A stretch of 64,000 nt of DNA from Triglochin maritima (Eukaryota > Streptophyta > Magnoliopsida > Alismatales > Juncaginaceae): assembly GCA_963682175.1 (NCBI GenBank), contig OY821788.1, positions 16,882,001 to 16,946,000 of the forward strand, in the 5' to 3' direction. Shown here piece after piece: positions 56,721 through 64,000 of this stretch (positions within the stretch are counted from its first letter, which is position 1; the number at the start of each line of letters is the position of its first letter). Both the position numbers and the translations under genes were made by a program. The notes under the pieces are model-generated. The model searched no databases and had not been told where the DNA came from. It was given only the letters and a program-made list of their open reading frames with translations.

Positions 56721-57945
56721 ATGCCAGGTGGGCCTAGCGGACGACCCGGACCATCCACGTCTGGTGGAGGAGGACCGAGTAGACCAACAGCATCACCCCA
56801 GCAGGGGAAGAGGGCCGGGAGAGTATCCACTATCCAGGCAGATGAGGCTAGGGATGCCAACACGGTAGTGGAAGGTACGTTTTCTGTTGATGGTTTGGTA
56901 GCTAGAGTGTTGTTTGATTGTGGGGCCACACACTCGTTTATCTCTGAGCAGTTTGCGAGCGTGTTAGGCCATACCCCTGCGATGCTGACTGCCACTTTGG
57001 AGGTCAGCACGCCCCTGGGTTTGGTGGGCAATGTGGGGAGCTTTCTCCCTAGCGCCATGATTGTTTTGGGAGACCAGTAGTATCCAGCCGACCTGGTCTT
57101 GCTACCGATGGTAGACTTCGATGTCATACTTGGGATGGATTAGCTATCTCAGTATGATGTCCAAGTCTTGTGCCTGGAGAAGAGGATTGTGATTCCGAGG
57201 AACGGTCTACCTGATGTGCTGATCAGGGGTACGCAGGACAGAGGAGGTCGTCTTATAGTATCTGCAGTTCATGCGCAAAGATTGTTGCACCAGGGTTGCA
57301 GAGCTTTCGTATCCACCTTGGTAGTTCCAGATCCTGAGTTGAGGAGGCTGGAGGACAACGAGGTTGTTCAGGATTTTCCAGAGGTGTTCTCAGATGATGT
57401 CTCCGGTCTACCGCCTCACAGAGATATAGAGTTCAGCATTGACCTGGTAGCTGGGACTACGCCGCAGTCGAAGGCTCCATACCGGATGGCTCCGGCAGAG
57501 TTAGCTGAGTTGAAGAAGCAGTTACAGGATTTCCTGGATACGGGGTTTATACGACCTAGTGTCTCACTTTGGGGAGCACCAGTAGTCTTCGTAAAGAACA
57601 AAGACAGATCGTTGCGGATGTGTATTGATTACCGGATGCTGAATAAGGTTACTAATCGGAATCGGTAACCTTTATCTAGGATTGAGGACCTCTTCGATCA
57701 GTTGCAGTCAGCGAAGGTTTTCTCGAAGATTGATCTGTGATCCGGTTACCATCAGGGAGGCAGATGTTCAGAAGACAACCTTCCGGACGAGGTATGGGCA
57801 CTATGAGTTTTGGTGATGTCATTCAGGTTGACGAACGCTCCTACAGCTTTCATGGATTTGATGAACAGGACGTTGAGGCAGTACCTCGACCATTTTGTTA
57901 TTGTCTTCGTGGACGACATCTTGGTTTACTCTCTAGACATAGAAC
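56721..57945 (+). pseudogene. Protease and RT of gypsy D, truncated
   Basis: Protease: VEGTFSVDGLVARVLFDCGA, then THSFISEQFA, with D-C-G at the active site instead of [120 protein letters not shown] and the catalytic [10 protein letters not shown] at about 57900. Stops at 57078, 57141, 57666 and 57738, and frameshifts between 57745 and 57840. The RT ends right after its catalytic motif where the element is cut off. Confidence 0.87.
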
Positions 57946-58337
57946 TCGTTTCGATCGACCGATTTGGTCCAGACAGTTTAGGTTAGGATACGTGTTTTCC
58001 AGTTCAAGTTTGGGTGATCTATTGAAGTCCAAATGTTATGAACTTTTGTGTGTGACTTCTCTAAGGAACCTAGTGTGTGTTTAAGTTGATTTTAGCTCAA
58101 GTATGCTCAATTTACACAAGTTCCTAAGACTCAAACAAAACACAAAATACATGTCTTCAATTGAGCTTGATTACATGTCTTGACTTGATTTCCTTTCTTC
58201 CTTGAGTCTTGATCACCTGGAGAGGTTAGCACAAAGCAATATGTATACAGTGAAACATGCGTGCTACTCTACATGATTACAATTAAGATTAGGTTGATTA
58301 AGTCATCAAAACATAGATTAAGGCCAAAAAGCCAACA
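57946..58337 (-). mobile_element. TGTTGGC-family LTR fragment
   Basis: Matches 23560-23915 almost base for base in the same reverse orientation, ending GCCAACA at 58337 (minus-strand start TGTTGGC). Only the first 390 bp or so of the LTR remain; a CGATCGACCGAT unit marks the break. Confidence 0.82.
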
Positions 58338-60225
58338 CTTATGACTAGATAAGACCTAAAATCGGTGTAGTAGATATCCTAATGCGTCATGTTGAAGTCA
58401 ATTTTGGGACCTTCCTTTTTACTTTGCCTTTAAACTATTTTCTGCACATGCTAAACACACGTAAAACCCACCAAATATTTTCTTTTAGAAACATATTACG
58501 ATTTTAAAAGAAATGGGAAATTTAAAGCAGTAGGCAAGCAAAAGAAGACAAGTCACCGAAGGATCATTGCAAGCAGATATATTGGTATTAAAGGCAGCAC
58601 ACTAACATGACCCTAATTGATACACACAAAAGATAACAAAAGAAAAGTTCAAAGACTCGACTATGTACACACGTAAAGCACCCCCTCATACTTACTTCAT
58701 GCATTGTCCTCATTGAATGTGAGTATGATACCACATGGATTTATTAATGAAAAAGAAAAGATCTCACCAACGTGAAGCACAAAAGGAAGTTCATGGTTAG
58801 GTGGATGAACATATACCCGAAATCTCGAAAACCTGGGATATACTTAAGAAAGGAGACAAATACGTGAAATTAATAGGGCCCAAATACACAATGGTTGGGG
58901 GCCATAACAACCTATGTGCACTTTTAGAGTCTCTCTTTTTTGTCTTTTTTCATTTTTTTTCAAATATAACTATGTACAAAAATAAGTTATCATCATCATT
59001 TGTCAAAGGACATCAAATGTGAACCTTAAAAGTGGGTCATTGCACTTGGAATGGGAACATGACACCACGCAGGGCCAAAATATTCATGTGTGGGGCCCCT
59101 CACAAAGTGTAACAAATATCAATAGAGGTTCATGAATTAGACGCAAAGACGTCTGATTCGAAGGATCAAACTGAAAGAGCTCCAACCTGTCAAGAGCTTG
59201 GGAAATTTTGCGCAACAGAAGAAGAGTTCCCCCGTTACGGTGTTAAGATCATGGTCATCAATCCAAACTCTCCAACCAACTCGTTGGTGTGTCAAAACGA
59301 GGTCAACTTCACTATGCTTGCCCAGACACACCAGGCGAACATAAAGTAGGTTTCTTACGCAAGGTATCCTGTAAGGAACTCCCAATATCCTCATTTGCAA
59401 TGTAGTTATTTGGTTCCCCTTCATTTTCAGATGATTAAGAACTATAGTGAGAGGCAAACTCTCACCAGGTCGTATGAAATTAGGGGTGTTAAGGACATCT
59501 TGCTCAACAAAATGTGAGTCTTCAAGAGGCACAACAGTAAGATCATGTGGCTCAAGGGCCACGGGAGAAAAAGATAAGGCACAATCCTGTGTCGACTCAT
59601 AATGAAACTGGTTCATGCTATTCTCAATTTGAATCGAATCCCCCACCAAGTGATCGTGAATTGAAACACCAAGTCCCTCAGACTGACTAGGAGTTTGACT
59701 CTGAAGGATTGTGCTTTGAATTTGTGGATGTTGTTGGTTGTTCAATATCAAAATATGAATCATCATGTTGACAAGAAAGGTCACCATCCTCACGTTCACT
59801 TAATTGTTGTGTCATTTGACTCACTGGAATTTTCATAGTTTGCAAGGAATTCAAGTTGGACTTCAATAAATTTGAGTGGTTTCCATGAACGTTTGGAGGG
59901 TTTGTTTTAAGAAATCAAGTTTGAGGTCAACATTGAAGTTCACATTTTGATTGTCACAGTTTGTCGGTTGGGTGCTAATATGCTGAGAATTAGTCCATAT
60001 GTTCATAGGTGGTGGCCGGTAGGGATGTGGGTATTCGGGAGGAGAATAATGGGGTGGGTATGATGTATAAAAATTTAAATCAATATTGTCTCCCTATGAA
60101 TCCATCCCTCTTGGGTTGTACACGGATGCGTAAAGGTCACATTGAGCATTTTGGGACAACACATAAAGATAAGCTTTAGACAGATCCTCGCCCTTTGGAG
60201 CTATCAACTTTTACCACATGTACCT
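58338..60225 (-). mobile_element. OTA gypsy remnant (family B), minus strand
   Basis: Gag C-terminal part near 60180-59815 in one frame (KGEDLSKAYLYVLSQNAQCD, LYASVYNPRGMDS, YPPHYSPPEYPHPYRPPP, LDFLKQTLQTFMETT), then QDCALSFSPVALEPHDL with a single ALEPH unit, RIPCVRNLLYVRLVCLGKHS and WRVWIDDHDLN (59137-59799). The tail from 58340 to 59130 is the family 3' non-coding region with GCATGAAGTAAGTATGAGGGGG and related blocks. No LTR is attached. Counterpart of 925-2760 in opposite orientation. Confidence 0.72.
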
Positions 60226-61484
60226 TTACCCCCAACCCTATCTTCATGATGATTCTTAAGAACTCACACACTTTTGAATGAGTCAAGTACACATTATAGA
60301 ACTCAGTAACCTCTTGGTTATGTACTCTTCAATAATGCTAGAATTAAGCCTCCTTCATCGATTGTTACAATAACCCTTCAACACACACATAAACCGTTCG
60401 AAATGAGACATCCACCTCAGAAATACTAATCCATCCATTTCAATTTCTCTAACCATATGAACCACCAAATGAACCATAATGTCAACAAAGTTTGATAGCA
60501 GCGTGTCTCACATGCTTTGGCAATATCAATGTAATAGAATCAGGCCAAGCTACTGCATCAATGCATGACAATCATGAGACTTCAGACCCACTAGTTTCAA
60601 ATCTTTCATCGAAATCAAACTACCAATATTTGAAGAATACAACTACAACACTTTGACACCGTGTAGACATCAACACAAAGTAAACTTATCTTTTCTAGAC
60701 AATGTGTAACAAGTAAGTGGTACATATTTATAGTTCTCCTAATCCATTGGTGCTAGTTTTGATCGTGTACCAAGTTCTACTAGATCAAGTCTAGCATTAG
60801 TCTTACCAGCATGTTCACAAGAGTGCCCAAGAAACTATCACAAATAATTTTTACATGCCTCGTATCAATACAATGTGTAACCTCTAAAGTCCTCTAGTAG
60901 GGTAGGTAAAAAAGACGGATTTTTCAACCACTTTTATGATTTCCGTGGCTGTAAGGCTTGTTGAATTCACATTTAATGTTTTTCACACATTCATATACTT
61001 GTTTGACACTGATTTCTATTGGTGGTTCATTATATTCCTATTTTCCATTGAAAGCCTTCGTGAACCGTATGGATGACTCATATGATACAACGTGGATACA
61101 AAGGTTTTCATTGTCAAACAGTAGACTACCAAGTACATCGGGTTTATCACCAAAATTATCAGTAACATATCAGATCATATCGTCTAGCAGACCACCATCA
61201 TTGACTTATTCCTGGACTCACTACGATTACTTTCGTCCTTTGTACTAAACTCATTTTCACCATGTCATATACAACGTGTATATCCTTCATCAAAACCATT
61301 GTCGAACAAATGGGCTTTTATCTTTTTTACATCTCGTAAGAACATGTAAAAATAAATCTTACGTGGACATAAAACATTTCTTTCATTTTTAACATGAGCA
61401 TTCTTCTGGGCAAACTCTAGAAAATTATCAACCCCGGCCTTGTACCCTGCTCAAACGACTTGCCAAAATCCAATTTCGGTCCAT
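60226..61484 (-). pseudogene. CACTA transposase gene (TNP2 type), core deleted
   Basis: Starts at 61484 with MDRNWILASRL, FLEFAQKNAHVKNERNVLCP, LFDNGFDEGYTRCIWHGENE: the transposase-associated N-terminal domain. A short stretch to KPLYPRC (about 61110) joins directly to RFTKAFNGK, YECVKNIKCEFNKPYSHG and KSVFF, so the large central Transposase_21 domain with the catalytic residues is missing. The rest follows DUF4218: GKTNARLDLVELGTRSKLAP, YKYVPLTCYTLSRKDKF, LVGLKSHDCHALMQ, HLVVHMVREIEMDGLVFLRW, FERFMCVLKGY, SIIEEYITKEVTEFY. Stops and shifts are frequent. The protein would have bound and cut transposon ends; this copy cannot. Confidence 0.87.
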
Positions 61485-61906
61485 AGATTTCTACACATCA
61501 AGAACACAAGCGCATTGCATAAAAGGACCAATATAAATGAAAGATGGATAATTTTGGCAAAACCTTCTCTAAAAGTTATACTAATAAATTTTTAATAGCT
61601 CCCAATAAACAATCTAACACAAATAGAACAAATTCAATTCGATTAAATCCTATTCCATTATACATTCCAAAAAATTAATTTTGATATCTAAATTTCTCTA
61701 CTTGGAACTAATTAAAATGAGTACCTTTTTATTAGAGTAATTAAAAGAGCAGCAGAAAGAAGAAGGTTGGTCGAGTAGGTACGATCATGCGGGGATGATC
61801 AGGCGGGGTTGATTGTGCTGATCAATCCAGCGGAGCTGGCAAGGGGATGGGGATGGGAAAGAAAATGGGGGTTTAGCTAGCTCCTTAGGTTTGAGTGTTC
61901 CAACAA

Positions 61907-62030
61907 CCGACGTCTAGAGTACCCAATAGACGTCGGCTGTATTAATGGTCGACGTGTATACCTATAGACGTCAGCTCGTCATACAATCGACGTCTATTGG
62001 GCGACGAGTATGCACTGTTCTGCACTAGTG
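61907..62030 (-). repeat. CACTA terminus and subterminal repeats
   Basis: Terminal CACTAGTGCAGAACAG (minus strand, 62030-62015), then at least five GACGTC-centred units, including CCGACGTCTA at 61907 and TAGACGTCGG at 61932 as an inverted pair, GGTCGACGTG, TAGACGTCAGC and ATCGACGTCTATTGGG. Such subterminal arrays are where CACTA binding proteins attach. Confidence 0.82.
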
Positions 62031-63841
62031 ACGTATTGAAGAAAATACTGTTGATGTCATCTCTCTCTCACGTTTCTTTTGTCCTCCGCCTATTCCCTTT
62101 TCTTTTCCCTATCTCCTCTTTCAAGCTCTATATTCTTCCCATTCATTTCTAGTTACCGTTGAATTCTAGTTTTTTATTTATTACAAAATTATTTAATTTT
62201 TCTTATTGATTTTCATTAAGTTTTATTTCATTATAAATCATTTTTTCTCATTTATAATTATACTTGGAAAATCTTGAATGCTATTTAGTAAATCTTAATT
62301 ATCTTGAAAATAATTATATGTTTAAAAAAATGAAAATAAGTGCAAATAAAAAAGAGAAAATAATTGAAAATTAAAAAATATTGAAAAATAGAAGAGAAAA
62401 CTGTTGAAAGACCGAAAAAAGAGATTCAATGACAGAAGAGAAGATGAAGAAGAAAGAGAACAAAAAAAGAAGAGGGAGAATGAAAAAAGATATGAAATAG
62501 AAAGAAGTATGGATTGAGAGAGAAGAGATAAAAAGAGGAGGGAGAGAAAGGAAGTGTGAGAATAAATAAAGTGGAGAGAAGGGAGAGAGCGAGAGAAAAA
62601 GGGCGGCAACATAATTTCTTACCTATGTTTTGAAGATTTTGGGAAATTTTAAATTTCTAAGATTGTTTAGGGATTGTTCTGCGAAAATCTCAATTTAATA
62701 TTCATTTAGTTAACCGAGTATACGTGGGCAAAATAACGGAGTGACGTGATTCGTAATGACAGTAACGCACACAATCAAGTTTTCCAATGGTACAACCAGA
62801 AATATATATTTCAAAAGTGGTGTAATAAACCCAATTAAGACACTTTCAAATCGTACGCAAGTAAAAAATACTTACTGTTTTCTTCTAGGATATCTTCCTC
62901 GACTGATCTAGTGAAAAAAATGATAGTTGTTTTGACTGGGTGAATAGATAAATTAAACCAAATATTTAAATTAAGAGGCTAGGTATAAAAAACTACGAGG
63001 CAGACCATTATCAATAGAAAATGATTTGAGGATAGTGCACGATTTAGTCCAATACTCATGGCACAACAAAGATTTCTACAAATTCCTTGTTATATCTTTT
63101 TTTTCGATGTCATTTTCCACAAATGCTTCAAATTTCAACTCTTTTAAAAACAAATAAATCTAGATTTGGCCAAGATTTACACATGATGTGATACAAACTT
63201 TATGCCTCACCTATACAAATTTAAAACAAATATAATTTAATTTTGAATTTATTTATGAATGATTATAAGAAAAGTCTAGAAATATCTATGATTATGACAA
63301 AAATCATCAAATCATCAATAGAAACTTAAGGGGTATGGTTGTTATTTTTTAAAGGCCAGGGGTCCAACTATTACAAAGGATAGTTGAGGCGTGAGGGAGT
63401 GAATCTGTAATTTTAGTTTAAAAAAATACCTTAGCTCTTACATACCAAAAAATGTACGCTTCACAATTCGAAATACATCACTCCAAACTATTTATAGTTT
63501 GATTTTAACCAAAGATATTTGACACTTATGTGTTAATTAATACAGAAACTTACCTCTTTATTTATGAACAACCGTGCTTAACTGGAGGGGTCTCGAGGTA
63601 ATAGTGTCAATCCAAAAAAGGTCTAATAAATATTTAAGAAATTAACTATTGAACTGGTTAAGGTAAATAAATTTTTTTGCATACTCCTTTTTTTTGTTAA
63701 ATTCATGTATTTATAGTTCATTTTCATAGAATGCACATAGCATATGTAACGCAAATGAATTAATCCCCCAAAATATATGAAATTGAAGATAGAAAAGAAG
63801 TAGAGAGAACACTAAAACTCTCGGTACACTTTAGGTCATAC
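62031..63841. other. AT-rich sequence without genes; purine tract
   Basis: No coding motif. From about 62322 to 62612 the plus strand is almost all purine (GAAA, GAGA and AAGA blocks, about 290 bp). The matching minus-strand frame of serine, phenylalanine and leucine is a by-product of that composition. The rest is AT-rich and unique within the window. Confidence 0.55.
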
Positions 63842-63894
63842 CATATATATACATATATATATATACATATATATACATATACATATATATATAT
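63842..63894. repeat. AT microsatellite (ACATAT/AT repeats)
   Basis: Imperfect TATATACATATA repeats fill the segment directly before an LTR start, so the LTR inserted next to or into the microsatellite. Confidence 0.85.
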
Positions 63895-64000
63895 TATTGG
63901 ATTAATCTAGGATTAATAAGATATTTGCCCAAAGCACTGACCCATGGCGCGTCCCTATTGGACTACACATTTAAGGGTTTAGGGTGGAGTCATCTATATA
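63895..64000 (+). mobile_element. Start of a copia B-family LTR, cut by window edge
   Basis: TATTGGATTAATCTAGGATT, then TTTGCCCAAAGCACTGACCC and TCATCTATATA, follow the copia B LTR U3 (minus strand of 47030-47132) with about 20 percent differences. The TATA box is at the very edge. It is an older member of the same family, in the opposite orientation to copia B. Confidence 0.75.

Larger units (their letters stand above)
53941..57945 (+). mobile_element. Gypsy D: chromovirus-type Ty3/gypsy, 3'-truncated
   Basis: LTR, tRNA-Met primer site, gag, zinc knuckle, protease and RT in order on the plus strand. It breaks off after the RT catalytic motif at about 57945, where TGTTGGC-family LTR sequence starts. 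RNase H, integrase, any chromodomain and the 3' LTR are missing, so the assignment to the Del/Tekay-like chromoviruses rests on Gag and RT wording and the primer type. Confidence 0.83.
52387..62030 (-). mobile_element. CACTA DNA transposon, right part, multiply interrupted
   Basis: The 5' terminus at 62030 reads CACTAGTGCAGAACAG on the minus strand, with subterminal GACGTC repeats. The TNP2-type transposase gene runs minus-strand from 61484, is cut by retroelements at 53309-60225, resumes as a DUF4216 domain (53308-52640), and the element is cut again by copia C at 52386. By target-site logic it continues left at 15163. The 3' terminus is not visible; E1 or later loss may have removed it. The three bases after the terminus are ACG, the expected length of a CACTA target duplication, but no partner can be checked. 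Confidence 0.82.

Noticed and set aside
62322..62612. Minus-strand frame rich in serine, phenylalanine and leucine
   Set aside because: A by-product of the purine tract on the other strand; no start context or motif.

Overview
The window is plant nuclear DNA, most likely from a eudicot (inferred from the AT-rich background and the element families). It looks like heterochromatin. I found no host protein gene and no tRNA, rRNA or other RNA gene. Almost everything is transposable element, stacked by repeated insertion. The element types are: Ty3/gypsy elements of the Athila/Tat (OTA) type with a tRNA-Asp primer site; Ty1/copia elements and a Ty3/gypsy element of chromovirus type with tRNA-Met primer sites; a TRIM; and a CACTA DNA transposon. 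Nearly every reading frame is broken.

Layout from left to right. 1-924 has no supported gene. 925-3020 holds two degenerate OTA pieces. 3021-13495 is OTA element E1, with gag and protease but no reverse transcriptase; a 2.07-kb chromovirus-type solo LTR (7122-9188, target duplication CTCGG) sits in its gag. 13496-15168 is old sequence that, by target-site logic, was once joined to 52387. 15169-52386 is one minus-strand copia element (copia C) stretched to 37 kb, with AGAAG duplicated at both outer ends. Its gag, protease, integrase, RT and RNase H pieces lie in correct order at 45.3-42.7, 40.7-40.5, 19.4-18.9 and 17.4-16.9 kb.

Inserted inside copia C are: an OTA solo LTR (17371-18909); a 21-kb OTA cluster (19414-40525) that contains complete element E2 (21412-31732), a large inverted repeat, copia-like LTR pieces and a TRIM (38824-39355); a chromovirus-type solo LTR (40681-42693, GAATG); and a young deleted copia, copia B (46749-50717, AACTA).

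Copia C itself sits in a CACTA transposon whose 5' end is at 62030 on the minus strand. The CACTA gene is also cut by a second nest (53309-60225: OTA LTR piece, chromovirus-type gypsy D, copia-type LTR piece, OTA remnant), and its catalytic core is deleted. 62031-63894 is AT-rich with a long purine tract and an AT microsatellite. The window ends in the first 106 bp of an LTR of the copia B family.

No element here looks autonomous. The most interesting items are the reconstructed nest, the gag-protease-only OTA family with its conserved ten-residue repeat tail, a perfect palindrome placed both in the U3 and just after the primer site of that family, and arrays of a GGTCGACC palindrome shared by unrelated LTR families. 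All homology calls rest on reading motifs and on comparing copies within the window; no database was searched.
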